64,000 nucleotides of DNA from Salmonella enterica subsp. houtenae serovar Houten (GTDB taxonomy: Bacteria > Pseudomonadota > Gammaproteobacteria > Enterobacterales > Enterobacteriaceae), in the NCBI GenBank assembly GCA_900478215.1, contig LS483478.1:2108001-2172000 (forward strand), read 5' to 3'. Each line of letters opens with the position of its first letter. Position 1 is the stretch's first letter. Position numbers and translations under genes: made by a program. Positions 25,540-35,104 of the stretch are shown here, piece by piece. A model generated the notes under the pieces. The model ran no database searches. It saw only the letters and a list, made by a program, of their open reading frames with translations, and was not told where the DNA came from.

Positions 25540-26597
25540 GCGAATCGTTAAAACCGCGTATTGATTTTGCAGAGCCGCTGAAGGAGGAACCTTCGTCGGC
25601 CTTCAAAGCGCAGCAAACTTTCAGCGAAGCGGAGTCGCGTACATTTGCGCCTGCGGCTATCGATGAGCGCCCGGAAGACGAAGGCGCGGCAGAAGCGGCG
25701 GTCGATGCCGCGCTGCGCCCCAAACGCAGCCTGTGGCGTAAAATGGTGATGGGAGGGCTGGCGCTGTTTGGCGCGAGCGTGGTAGGGCAAGGCGTACAGT
25801 GGACAATGAATGCCTGGCAAACTCAGGACTGGGTCGCTTTAGGCGGTTGTGCCGCAGGTGCGCTGATCATCGGCGCTGGCGTGGGGTCGGTGGTCACAGA
25901 GTGGCGGCGATTATGGCGATTGCGCCAACGGGCGCATGAGCGAGATGAGGCGCGTGAACTGTTATATAGCCATAGCGTCGGGAAAGGTCGCGCATTTTGC
26001 GAAAAACTGGCGCAGCAGGCGGGGATTGATCAATCACATCCGGCATTACAACGTTGGTATGCTGCTATTCACGAAACGCAAAACGACAGGGAAATCGTCG
26101 GTTTGTATGCGCATCTGGTACAGCCGGTACTTGACGCGCAGGCGCGACGTGAGATTAGCCGTTTTGCCGCGGAATCGACTCTGATGATCGCCGTAAGCCC
26201 GTTAGCGTTGGTAGATATGGCGTTTATTGCCTGGCGTAATTTACGTCTGATTAACCGTATCGCCACGCTGTATGGCATTGAACTAGGTTATTACAGCCGC
26301 CTTCGTCTGTTCCGCCTGGTGTTGCTAAATATCGCGTTTGCGGGGGCCAGTGAGCTGGTGCGTGAAGTCGGTATGGACTGGATGTCTCAGGATCTGGCGG
26401 CACGCCTGTCCACGCGCGCGGCGCAGGGGATTGGCGCAGGTCTCCTTACCGCTCGACTAGGAATAAAAGCGATGGAGTTATGCCGACCGTTGCCGTGGAT
26501 CGACAACGATAAACCCCGTCTCGGTGATTTTCGTCGTCAGCTTATCGGTCAGTTAAAAGAGACGCTACAAAAGAGTAAGCCGTCGCCTGAGAAATAA
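25536..26597 (+). CDS. ycjF: Inner-membrane protein YcjF (UPF0283)
   Basis: 353 residues. A hydrophilic N-terminal 65 or so residues, two membrane helices (about 70-120), then a long cytoplasmic region ending in hydrophobic stretches. It is always paired with ycjX and here overlaps it by four bases, so the two likely act together. Role unknown. Confidence 0.96.
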   Translation: MSESLKPRIDFAEPLKEEPSSAFKAQQTFSEAESRTFAPAAIDERPEDEGAAEAAVDAALRPKRSLWRKMVMGGLALFGASVVGQGVQWTMNAWQTQDWVALGGCAAGALIIGAGVGSVVTEWRRLWRLRQRAHERDEARELLYSHSVGKGRAFCEKLAQQAGIDQSHPALQRWYAAIHETQNDREIVGLYAHLVQPVLDAQARREISRFAAESTLMIAVSPLALVDMAFIAWRNLRLINRIATLYGIELGYYSRLRLFRLVLLNIAFAGASELVREVGMDWMSQDLAARLSTRAAQGIGAGLLTARLGIKAMELCRPLPWIDNDKPRLGDFRRQLIGQLKETLQKSKPSPEK

Positions 26598-26656
26598 CCC
26601 TTCACAGGGCGCTGACTGCCTGGCTTTACGCCGCAGCGCCCGTTTTTCCGTCATGC

Positions 26657-26674
26657 TGTCAATATTTGTTGACA
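26657..26674. promoter_or_regulatory. TyrR box upstream of tyrR
   Basis: TGTCAA-N6-TTGACA is an 18-base palindrome close to the TyrR consensus TGTAAA-N6-TTTACA, 71 bases before the tyrR start. It fits the known autoregulation of tyrR. Confidence 0.75.
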
Positions 26675-26744
26675 GAATCCTTCCTGCCAGCCGAATAGTG
26701 GCTTATCATCTATGTAATGGTTCATTATTCAGGTGAAGGTTCCC

Positions 26745-28286
26745 ATGCGTCTGGAAGTCTTTTGTGAAGACCGACTTGGTCTGACCCGCGAATTACTCGA
26801 TTTACTGGTGTTACGTAGCATTGATTTACGCGGAATCGAGATTGATCCCATTGGGCGAATTTATCTTAATTTTGCTGAACTGGAATTCACCGATTTTAGC
26901 AGCCTGATGGCCGAAATCCGCCGTATTTCCGGCGTAACGGATGTCCGTACCGTTCCCTGGATGCCATCCGAACGTGAACATCTGGCCCTGAGCGCGTTGC
27001 TTGAGGCGTTGCCGGAGCCAGTGCTCTCATTGGATATGAAAAGTAAAGTGGAGATGGCGAACCCGGCGAGTTGTCAGCTTTTTGCCCAGAGCCAGGCGCG
27101 AATGCGGCATCATACTGCCGCGCAATTAGTCAACGGCTTCAATTTTCAGCGCTGGCTGGACGGTAATCCGCAAAGCTCCCACAACGAACATGTGGTGATC
27201 AACGGGCAAAACTTCTTGATGGAGATTACGCCGGTACATTTACAAAACGAAAATGACGAATACGTGTTGACCGGGGCGGTAGTGATGTTGCGTTCCACGA
27301 TTCGTATGGGGCGACAGCTACAGAATTTGTCCACGCAGGATCTGAGCGCGTTTAGTCAGATTATTGCCGTGAGCGCAAAGATGAAGCACGTCGTTGAGCA
27401 GGCGCGCAAACTGGCGATGCTCAGCGCGCCGTTGCTGATTACCGGCGATACGGGAACCGGCAAAGATCTTTTCGCCTATGCCTGCCATCAGGCAAGCCCT
27501 CGTTCAGCGAAACCGTATCTGGCGCTCAACTGCGCTTCAATCCCGGAGGATGCGGTAGAAAGCGAACTATTTGGCCATGCGCCGGAAGGTAAAAAAGGCT
27601 TTTTTGAGCAGGCGAATGGCGGCTCGGTGCTGCTGGATGAAATTGGCGAAATGTCACCGCGTATGCAGGCGAAACTCCTGCGTTTTCTCAACGATGGTAC
27701 GTTCCGTCGCGTCGGCGAAGATCATGAAATTCATGTTGATGTCCGCGTTATCTGCGCCACGCAGAAAAATCTGGTGGAGCTGGTGCAAAAAGGACTGTTC
27801 CGCGAAGATCTCTATTATCGACTTAACGTTCTGACGCTTAATTTACCGCCGTTGCGCGATTGTCCGCAGGATATTATGCCGTTGACCGAACTGTTCGTGG
27901 CGCGTTTTGCCGACGAACAGGGCGTTCCACGACCGAAACTGTCTGCCGATCTGAGTACAGTACTCACTCGTTACGGCTGGCCGGGTAACGTTCGCCAGCT
28001 TAAAAACGCGATTTATCGGGCGCTGACGCAACTGGAAGGGTATGAGCTGCGTCCGCAGGATATCCTGCTGCCTGACTACGATGCCGCGACGGTGGCAGTC
28101 GGTGAGGATGCAATGGAAGGCTCGCTGGATGACATTACCAGTCGTTTTGAACGTTCTGTTCTGACCCAGCTTTATCGTAGCTATCCGAGTACGCGTAAGC
28201 TGGCGAAACGGTTGGGGGTATCGCACACAGCTATTGCCAATAAGCTGCGTGAATATGGTCTGAGCCAGAAGAAGGGTGAAGAGTAG
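26745..28286 (+). CDS. tyrR: Aromatic amino acid transcriptional regulator TyrR
   Basis: 513 residues from the ATG at 26745 (MRLEVFCEDRLGL), the family length. Domains: N-terminal ACT (1-75), PAS (about 80-190), AAA+ (about 205-430, Walker A GDTGTGKD) and C-terminal HTH (TRKLAKRLGVSHTAIANKL). The GAFTGA loop is absent (FGHAPEGKKGFF), as expected: TyrR acts with sigma-70. It represses or activates aromatic biosynthesis and transport genes in response to Tyr, Phe and Trp. Confidence 0.98.
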   Translation: MRLEVFCEDRLGLTRELLDLLVLRSIDLRGIEIDPIGRIYLNFAELEFTDFSSLMAEIRRISGVTDVRTVPWMPSEREHLALSALLEALPEPVLSLDMKSKVEMANPASCQLFAQSQARMRHHTAAQLVNGFNFQRWLDGNPQSSHNEHVVINGQNFLMEITPVHLQNENDEYVLTGAVVMLRSTIRMGRQLQNLSTQDLSAFSQIIAVSAKMKHVVEQARKLAMLSAPLLITGDTGTGKDLFAYACHQASPRSAKPYLALNCASIPEDAVESELFGHAPEGKKGFFEQANGGSVLLDEIGEMSPRMQAKLLRFLNDGTFRRVGEDHEIHVDVRVICATQKNLVELVQKGLFREDLYYRLNVLTLNLPPLRDCPQDIMPLTELFVARFADEQGVPRPKLSADLSTVLTRYGWPGNVRQLKNAIYRALTQLEGYELRPQDILLPDYDAATVAVGEDAMEGSLDDITSRFERSVLTQLYRSYPSTRKLAKRLGVSHTAIANKLREYGLSQKKGEE

Positions 28287-28291
28287 GAAAA

Positions 28292-28317
28292 AGAAGGCCT
28301 CCATCTGGAGGCCTTCT
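28292..28317. terminator. Bidirectional terminator between tyrR and tpx
   Basis: AGAAGGCCTCC (28292-28302) pairs with GGAGGCCTTCT (28307-28317). The plus side is followed by TGTGAC and the minus side by TTTTCC, so it best terminates the minus-strand tpx but also follows the tyrR stop by 6 bases. Confidence 0.85.
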
Positions 28318-28374
28318 TGTGACAAAAGAGCACCGCCTGTAGCACTGACAAACGTAGCGCCACCAGGTTCTGGC

Positions 28375-28881
28375 TTATGCCTTCAGGACATTCAGCGCGG
28401 CGGCGTAATCCGGTTCGTGGGTGATTTCATCCACCAACTGGCTGAAAATAACGTTGTCGTTTTCGTCAAGCACGATGACTGCGCGCGCCGCCAGACCTTT
28501 CAGCGGGCCGTCAATGATTTCGACGCCGTAGTTTTTCAGAAACTCGTTATTACGCAGAGTGGAAAGCGTAATAACGTTGCTCAGACTTTCCGCGCCGCAA
28601 AAACGCGACTGTGCAAAAGGCAGGTCAGCAGAAACGCACAATACGACGGTATTCTCCACTTCTGTGGCCAGTTGGTTAAACTTACGAACTGATGCCGCGC
28701 ATACGCCAGTATCAATGCTTGGGAAAATATTCAGCACTTTGCGTTTGCCTGCATACTGGCTGAGTGATACGTCAGACAGATCTTTTGCGACGAGAGTAAA
28801 AGCCTGTGCTTTGCTACCAGCCTGCGGAATAACGTTGGCAACAGCGACCGGGTTACCCTGGAAATGGACAGTCTGTGACAT
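28375..28881 (-). CDS. tpx: Thiol peroxidase (atypical 2-Cys peroxiredoxin)
   Basis: 168 residues. The peroxidatic Cys61 is in SIDTGVCAASV and the resolving Cys95 in AQSRFCGAE. It reduces hydrogen peroxide and alkyl hydroperoxides with thioredoxin. Divergent from ycjG. A second, single-domain relative lies at 58335-58853. Confidence 0.98.
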   Translation of the reverse strand: MSQTVHFQGNPVAVANVIPQAGSKAQAFTLVAKDLSDVSLSQYAGKRKVLNIFPSIDTGVCAASVRKFNQLATEVENTVVLCVSADLPFAQSRFCGAESLSNVITLSTLRNNEFLKNYGVEIIDGPLKGLAARAVIVLDENDNVIFSQLVDEITHEPDYAAALNVLKA

Positions 28882-28996
28882 AATTATGTTCCTATTTACT
28901 TATAGTTAACGTCGAAATCCAGTTTAAGTCATTATTCGTTAACACGGCAAATACTATTTGTAGCAAGCCGCGTCCGGCGCTATCAGAGGGGAAGAG

Positions 28997-29962
28997 ATGA
29001 GATCTGTTAAGGTATATGAGGAAACCTGGCCGTTACATACGCCTTTCGTTATTGCGCGTGGCAGCCGAAGCGAAGCGCATGTTGTCGTTGTCGAACTGGA
29101 AGACGAGGACGTAAAAGGCATCGGGGAATGTACGCCATATCCACGTTATGGTGAAAGTGATGCCTCGGTCATGGCGCAAATCATGAGTATCGTGCCCCAA
29201 CTGGAAAACGGGCTGACTCGCGAAGCATTGCAGAAACTGTTGCCGGCAGGCGCGGCGCGCAACGCGGTGGATAGCGCCTTATGGGATTTGCAGGCCCGCC
29301 AGCGACAGCAAAGTCTTGCCGGGCTGCTCGGTGTGACGATGGCCCCGGTTTTAACTACCGCGCAAACGGTAGTGATAGGCACGCCGGAACAGATGGCGGC
29401 CAGTGCGGCGGCATTATGGGAAAAAGGGGCGACGCTGCTGAAAATCAAACTTGATGCTCGTCTGATTAGCGAACGTATGGTGTCGATCCGCGCGGCGGTG
29501 CCGGAGGCGACGCTCATTGTGGACGCCAATGAATCGTGGCGTCCGGAGGGGCTGGCGGCGCGTTGTCAGTTACTGGCGGATCTGAATGTCGCGATGCTGG
29601 AGCAACCGCTGCCCGCGCAGGATGACGCCGCTCTGGAGAATTTTATTCATCCGTTGCCCATCTGTGCGGATGAAAGCTGCCATACCCGCAGTAGTCTGAA
29701 AGCCCTGACGGGGCGCTACGATATGATCAACATTAAGCTGGATAAAACCGGCGGTCTGACCGAGGCGCTGGCGCTGGCAACGGAGGCGCGGGAACAAGGA
29801 TTTGGCCTGATGCTGGGCTGTATGCTCTGTACATCAAGAGCGATTAGCGCCGCGCTGCCGCTTATGCCGCAAATGAGTTTCGCCGATCTTGATGGCCCAA
29901 CATGGCTGGCGGTTGATGTTGAGCCCGCGTTACGCTTTACGACGGGTCTACTCCATCTTTAG
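28997..29962 (+). CDS. ycjG: L-Ala-D/L-Glu epimerase
   Basis: 321 residues, enolase superfamily. Catalytic lysine in LLKIKLDA, metal ligands in IVDANESW, LEQPLPAQD and ICADESCHTR, and the second lysine in NIKLDKTGG. It epimerises L-Ala-D-Glu from recycled murein to L-Ala-L-Glu. Convergent with mpaA, overlapping it by 26 bases; the pair and mppA form a murein-peptide recycling group. Confidence 0.96.
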   Translation: MRSVKVYEETWPLHTPFVIARGSRSEAHVVVVELEDEDVKGIGECTPYPRYGESDASVMAQIMSIVPQLENGLTREALQKLLPAGAARNAVDSALWDLQARQRQQSLAGLLGVTMAPVLTTAQTVVIGTPEQMAASAAALWEKGATLLKIKLDARLISERMVSIRAAVPEATLIVDANESWRPEGLAARCQLLADLNVAMLEQPLPAQDDAALENFIHPLPICADESCHTRSSLKALTGRYDMINIKLDKTGGLTEALALATEAREQGFGLMLGCMLCTSRAISAALPLMPQMSFADLDGPTWLAVDVEPALRFTTGLLHL

Positions 29963-30665
29963 GATGCCAGCGGAGCAAATTCGACATAGCCAGCAAGTAT
30001 TTTTCGCTGGCTTCATCGGCGGAAACAGGGGGAAACTCGGCGGTAATGCAGTGCAGGTTGAGGTCGGCGCACCAGCTACCAAACGAACCGGGCGTTTCAT
30101 AACCTACGCTGGTCACCAGCGGCAACGCAAAAGCATGGGCCAGCCACTCGCCCAGCTCACTGCGACGGGGATCTTCAATACAAGCCAATGGATCGTGAAA
30201 TGAGACTGTCCAGGCGGGTTGGAGTCGATGTATTAACTGACAAAGCGCCTGGGTTTCCGGTTCTGAGCCGGGACGTTCCCCAGTTAACAGCACGACATCT
30301 CGCTCTTCCGCGCGGCTATTCCAGCGGTAAACTGTTTCACCCGCTTTCCAGTTGGCGGCGGGAAAGTTACGATTTAAATCAATGCCATTCGCATTTGCCC
30401 TTAATCCCAGTTGGCAGCCATCAGGGTTAACGGCAAGTACGACATGATGACGGCGAAGAGACGGATTTAACGTTCGTAACGCACAGGAGAGCGTAACCAC
30501 GGATGATGTTTCATCCCCATGAGTGCCAGCCAGTATTAGGCCGCTTTCGCGATCGGCGGCAGGCGCCGGAAACCAGATTAACGGCGCGCCAAGTAGTGAA
30601 CGTCCATAATGTTCAGCGCCTGGCGGAAATGCGCCGCGCTCGGCACGGGGGCGGGTGACAGTCAT
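29937..30665 (-). CDS. mpaA: Murein tripeptide amidase MpaA
   Basis: 242 residues, zinc carboxypeptidase M14 family. GTHGDE supplies the first zinc His and Glu, and VSFHDPL the second His. It hydrolyses the gamma-D-Glu-meso-diaminopimelate bond of free murein tripeptide in the cytoplasm, feeding the YcjG epimerase. Confidence 0.96.
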   Translation of the reverse strand: MTVTRPRAERGAFPPGAEHYGRSLLGAPLIWFPAPAADRESGLILAGTHGDETSSVVTLSCALRTLNPSLRRHHVVLAVNPDGCQLGLRANANGIDLNRNFPAANWKAGETVYRWNSRAEERDVVLLTGERPGSEPETQALCQLIHRLQPAWTVSFHDPLACIEDPRRSELGEWLAHAFALPLVTSVGYETPGSFGSWCADLNLHCITAEFPPVSADEASEKYLLAMSNLLRWHPKDGVDPS

Positions 30666-30854
30666 ACGCGTTTCCCGAAGCTAAGTCTAGTAGGGTTATC
30701 ATCGTAGTGTTGTGTAAAACCCGTCGTTTATCAAATGGTTTCTATTTACTATTTTGTATGACGCTATATCAATTTTCTGCCGGAAGATAATTGCATTTCT
30801 TTCTGCTGAAACAAATAATTACGTTGTCATTTAACTCATTTTTGAGGAACTTCT

Positions 30855-32468
30855 ATGAGGCATTCTGTTTCAGTAACCTGTTGTGCGCTGTTGGTTAGCA
30901 GCTTTTCCCTGGCATATGCTGCGGATGTTCCCGGCGGAACGGTACTGGCAGAGAAACAAGAACTGGTGCGTCATATCAAAGATGAGCCCGCTTCGTTAGA
31001 TCCAGCGAAAGCCGTTGGGCTGCCTGAAATTCAGGTGATCCGCGATCTGTTTGAAGGGCTGGTTAACCAGAACGAAAAGGGTGAAATTATCCCTGGCGTC
31101 GCCAGCCAATGGAAGAGCAATGATAATCGTATCTGGACGTTTACGTTGCGGGATAATGCGCAATGGGCCGATGGAACGCCGGTGACCGCCGAGGATTTTG
31201 TCTATAGCTGGCAACGCCTCGTTGATCCCAAAACGCTTTCCCCCTTCGCCTGGTTTGCCGCTCTGGCTGGCATCACTAATGCGCAAGCCATTATCGACGG
31301 TAAAGCTACGCCGGATCAGCTTGGCGTCAGTGCCGTGGACGCGCGCACTTTGCGTATTCAGCTTGACAAGCCGTTGCCCTGGTTTGCCAGTCTGACCGCT
31401 AATTTTGCCTTTTATCCGGTCCAAAAGGCGAATGTCGAAAGCGGCAAAGACTGGATGAAGCCGGGGAAACTGATCGGCAATGGCGCGTATGTGCTTAAAG
31501 AGCGCGTGGTAAATGAAAAACTGGTGGTCGTGCCTAATACGCATTACTGGGATAACGCGAAAACGGTACTGCAAAAAGTGACATTTTTACCCATTAACCA
31601 GGAATCGGCTGCGACGAAACGTTACCTTGCCGGTGATATTGATATCACCGAATCTTTCCCTAAAAATATGTACCAGAAATTATTGAAGGATATTCCAGGG
31701 CAAGTTTATACGCCGCCGCAATTAGGGACTTATTATTATGCGTTTAATACGCTGAAAGGGCCGACGGCGGATTCCCGCGTTCGTCTGGCGCTAAGTATGA
31801 CCATTGATCGCCGTTTAATGGCGGAAAAAGTCTTAGGTACCGGTGAAAAACCGGCCTGGCATTTTACACCGGATGTCACGGCAGGATTTACGCCAGACCC
31901 TTCGCCGTTTGAACAAATGAGCCAGGAAGAACTTAATGCCCAGGCTAAAACATTACTTCGCGCAGCAGGCTACGGATCGCAGAAGCCGCTTAAATTAACC
32001 CTGCTTTACAATACGTCAGAAAACCATCAGAAAATCGCCATTGCGGTGGCGTCAATGTGGAAGAAAAATCTGGGGGTGGACGTGAAATTGCAAAACCAGG
32101 AGTGGAAAACGTATATCGACAGCCGGAATACCGGTAATTTTGATGTTATACGCGCCTCCTGGGTGGGTGATTACAACGAACCGTCGACTTTCTTATCCTT
32201 ATTAACGTCCACGCATACGGGGAATATTTCACGCTTTACTAATCCGGCTTATGACAAAATCCTGACGCAGGCGACGATGGAAAATACCGCCGAAGCGCGT
32301 AACGCGGATTATAATGCAGCGGAGAAAATTCTGACGGAACAAGCGCCTATAGCGCCTATTTATCAGTATACCAATGGCCGGTTAATTAAACCGTGGGTAA
32401 AGGGATATCCCATTACTAACCCGGAAGATGTGGCCTATAGCCGTACGATGTATATCGTGAAGCACTAA
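30855..32468 (+). CDS. mppA: Periplasmic murein peptide-binding protein MppA
   Basis: 537 residues, same length as E. coli MppA. Signal peptide cleaved after SLAYAA, then a type-5 solute-binding domain of the OppA class. It delivers murein tripeptide to the Opp membrane components encoded elsewhere. It is the last conserved core gene before the accessory region; ynaI resumes the core order at 60.7 kb. Confidence 0.97.
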   Translation: MRHSVSVTCCALLVSSFSLAYAADVPGGTVLAEKQELVRHIKDEPASLDPAKAVGLPEIQVIRDLFEGLVNQNEKGEIIPGVASQWKSNDNRIWTFTLRDNAQWADGTPVTAEDFVYSWQRLVDPKTLSPFAWFAALAGITNAQAIIDGKATPDQLGVSAVDARTLRIQLDKPLPWFASLTANFAFYPVQKANVESGKDWMKPGKLIGNGAYVLKERVVNEKLVVVPNTHYWDNAKTVLQKVTFLPINQESAATKRYLAGDIDITESFPKNMYQKLLKDIPGQVYTPPQLGTYYYAFNTLKGPTADSRVRLALSMTIDRRLMAEKVLGTGEKPAWHFTPDVTAGFTPDPSPFEQMSQEELNAQAKTLLRAAGYGSQKPLKLTLLYNTSENHQKIAIAVASMWKKNLGVDVKLQNQEWKTYIDSRNTGNFDVIRASWVGDYNEPSTFLSLLTSTHTGNISRFTNPAYDKILTQATMENTAEARNADYNAAEKILTEQAPIAPIYQYTNGRLIKPWVKGYPITNPEDVAYSRTMYIVKH

Positions 32469-32660
32469 TGAATACTGGTTTCCTGTTAACGCAAGTTACA
32501 GGTCGGGTACATACCAGGCGTGAAAATCTCTATCCAATACCGTAAAGCACTGTGCTGACCGTGTATTGATGAACACCATTCATTAACGCTATCTGATTTT
32601 GCACTCTAAACGTCAATGTCTGCCTGGATTATGCTTTGGGTCTGCCAAATAAAGGAGACC

Positions 32661-32999
32661 ATAAAGCAAACTGTCGCACTGAATAACGGTGTCGAAATCC
32701 CCCAGAAGGGGTTCGGCGTTTATCAGGTTTCATCCCCCGGTACTGGCAGCCGTGGGTGAAAAATATGGCAAAAGTGTGGACAGGTCGTGCTGCGCTGGCT
32801 ATATCAGCGCGGTATGGTGTCGCTGGCGAAAACGGTACGTAAAGCGCGAATGGCAGAGAATATCCATATCCTCGACTTCGGACTGAGTACTGATGACATG
32901 CAGCGAATTACCGCGTTGGATACCGTAACCAGCGCCTTCTTCTCGCATCGCGACCCGGCCATCGTGGAGTGGCTGGCAGATCGAAAACTCGACGTTTAA
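32661..32999 (+). pseudogene. Aldo-keto reductase remnant with lost start and internal deletion
   Basis: The N-terminus (KQTVALNNGVEIPQKGFGVY) and C-terminus (VVLRWLYQRGMVSLAKTVRK to DRKLDV) of a diketogluconate-reductase-type AKR are both readable, but about two thirds of the middle is missing and the halves are in different frames. The codon after the ribosome binding site AAAGGAG is ATA instead of ATG. The catalytic Asp-Tyr-Lys-His residues are gone. It lies directly before an intact AKR of another subfamily. Confidence 0.85.
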
Positions 33000-33024
33000 C
33001 GCCGACTCAATAGAGGTAGTTTTT

Positions 33025-34014
33025 ATGCAAAAGCGTTATCTTGGTCAATCCGGGCTTGAAGTCTCCGCGCTGGGGCTGGGATGTATGGGGCTGAGTCACG
33101 GCTATGGCCCGGCGACCGATACCCGTCAGGCAATCGAACTCATCCGCGCCGCCGTTGAGCGTGGCGTGACCTTCTTCGACACTGCCGAAGTCTATGGCCC
33201 CTATCTGAATGAAGACGTGGTCGGTGAAGCGCTGAAGCCGTTTCGCGACCGGGTGGTGATTGCCACCAAATTTGGTTTTACCTTCGGTGATGACAACAAA
33301 CAGCAGATTTTAAACAGTCGTCCGGAGAATATCCGCAAAGCGGTAGAGGGATCTCTGAAGCGCCTCAAAACCGAGGTTATTGATCTGTTGTATCAGCACC
33401 GCGTCGATCCCGACGTGCCGATTGAAGACGTGGCTGGCACGGTGAAAGAATTGATTGCCGAAGGCAAAGTGAAGCACTTTGGCCTCTCTGAAGCGGGAGC
33501 TAAAACGATTCGCCGTGCCCATGCGGTACAGCCAGTAGCAGCCTTGCAGAGCGAATACTCCATGTGGTGGCGCGAACCTGAGCAGGACATTCTGCCGCTG
33601 CTGGAAGAGCTGGGTATTGGTTTTGTGCCGTTCAGTCCTTTAGGTAAAGGTTTTCTGACCGGGACGATTAAGGCCGGAGCCACCTTCGGCAAGGACGATT
33701 TCCGAAGCATTGTGCCGCGGTTTGCGACAGCGGCGCTTGAGGCCAATGAGAAACTGGTTGCCCTGCTGGGAGAACTTGCGGGTGAAAAAGGGGTGACCTC
33801 CGCGCAAATCGCGCTGGCCTGGCTACTGGCGCAAAAACCGTGGATCGTGCCGATTCCCGGAACCACGAAACAACATCGGCTGGAAGAAAACCTGGCCGCG
33901 GCAGAGCTCACGCTGGCGACTGAAGATTTGCGCAAAATAACCCAGGCGCTTGATGCAGTAGACATCGTGGGCGAGCGTTATCCTGCGGCGCTTCAGGCCC
34001 GGGTAGGCCGTTAG
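33025..34014 (+). CDS. Aldo/keto reductase
   Basis: 329 residues, full length for this AKR group. The catalytic set is visible: Asp and Tyr in FFDTAEVYGPYLNED, Lys in VIATKFGF, His in LLYQHRVDPD. The NADP-binding end is PIPGTTKQHRLEEN. It reduces aldehydes or ketones; substrate unknown. Divergent or convergent partner is the LysR gene at 34083, and a terminator hairpin follows. Confidence 0.9.
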   Translation: MQKRYLGQSGLEVSALGLGCMGLSHGYGPATDTRQAIELIRAAVERGVTFFDTAEVYGPYLNEDVVGEALKPFRDRVVIATKFGFTFGDDNKQQILNSRPENIRKAVEGSLKRLKTEVIDLLYQHRVDPDVPIEDVAGTVKELIAEGKVKHFGLSEAGAKTIRRAHAVQPVAALQSEYSMWWREPEQDILPLLEELGIGFVPFSPLGKGFLTGTIKAGATFGKDDFRSIVPRFATAALEANEKLVALLGELAGEKGVTSAQIALAWLLAQKPWIVPIPGTTKQHRLEENLAAAELTLATEDLRKITQALDAVDIVGERYPAALQARVGR

Positions 34015-34027
34015 TATTGCGAGACTG

Positions 34028-34055
34028 GCTGGCGGGTTTCCGCCAGCGGTTTTCG
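34028..34055 (+). terminator. Terminator after the aldo/keto reductase
   Basis: GCTGGCGG (34028-34035) pairs with CCGCCAGC (34040-34047), a perfect 8-bp stem with a 4-base loop followed by GGTTTTCG. Confidence 0.75.
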
Positions 34056-34082
34056 TCGTAGCGGTATTTGTGGCTTATACTG

Positions 34083-34976
34083 CTATCCGTTATAACGCAG
34101 CGCCTCGATCAATAGCGCAAAAGCCGGTGGGTGCTGTCTGCGGCTGGGGTAATAGAGATAGTAACCGGCAAAGGACGGGCTCCACTCGTCCAGCACCTTA
34201 ACCAGTGCGCCGGTCCGGATATGCTCCGCGACCGAATCCTCCGGCACACAGGTAATGCCAAAACCTTCCCGCGCCGCATCAATGCGTTCCATCAGCCGGT
34301 TGAGGGTTAATTGTCCCTCTACTTTTACGCGTAGCGGTTTTCCCTCTTTCTCAAACTCCCAGTGGTAAACGCCGCCTGCCGTGGGCAGACGCATATTGAT
34401 ACAGCAGTGATCCTGTAAATCATGAGGCGTCTGCGGTGCGCCGTGTTGGCTTAAATAGCCCGGTGATGCCACCGTCACCAGCCGCATATCCGGGCCAATT
34501 TTCACGGCGATCATGTCTTTATCCACGCTTTCCCCCAGCCGCACCCCCGCATCAAAACCGCCCCGGACAATATCGACAAAACCATTATCCACCACCAGTT
34601 CAACGTGAATTTCCGGATATTCGCGCAGAAACGGTTTCAGCTTCGGCCACAGCAGATTGCGCATCGCGTGTTCACCAACGGAAAGCCGGATATTGCCTGA
34701 TGCAATGCCGCTCATCTGAACGATATTTTCCAGCTCCTGCTCCAGTATTGCCAGCCCGGGCTCCAGGCAGGCGAGAATACGCTCTCCGGCTTCCGTCGGC
34801 GCCACGCTCCGGGTTGTGCGGGTCAGCAGCCGCACATTCAGCCGCGTCTCCAGAGCTTTGACAGCATGACTCAGGGCCGACTGCGACACGCCAAGTTTCC
34901 CCGCCGCTTTGGTAAAACTGCGCTCTTTCGCCACCACAAGAAAAAATTGCAGTTCATTAAAATTCTCTTTCAGCAT
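34083..34976 (-). CDS. LysR-family transcriptional regulator
   Basis: 297 residues. N-terminal winged HTH (FTKAAGKLGVSQSALSHAVK at about 20-40) and a LysR substrate-binding domain (about 90-290). It is convergent with the AKR upstream and divergent from the NAD(P)-binding protein gene at 35105, so it probably controls one or both. Inducer unknown. Confidence 0.92.
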   Translation of the reverse strand: MLKENFNELQFFLVVAKERSFTKAAGKLGVSQSALSHAVKALETRLNVRLLTRTTRSVAPTEAGERILACLEPGLAILEQELENIVQMSGIASGNIRLSVGEHAMRNLLWPKLKPFLREYPEIHVELVVDNGFVDIVRGGFDAGVRLGESVDKDMIAVKIGPDMRLVTVASPGYLSQHGAPQTPHDLQDHCCINMRLPTAGGVYHWEFEKEGKPLRVKVEGQLTLNRLMERIDAAREGFGITCVPEDSVAEHIRTGALVKVLDEWSPSFAGYYLYYPSRRQHPPAFALLIEALRYNG

Positions 34977-35104
34977 GACGCTTCCTTAACGGCCAGATTC
35001 ATGAGGCTCATTCATAGACGCAATCATTGTAGCCCCGTTACTCAGAATAATGACCGCTGGTATCCTTTTTTCATCGCAAACGTTCAGCCGTTGAACAAGG
35101 CCAG

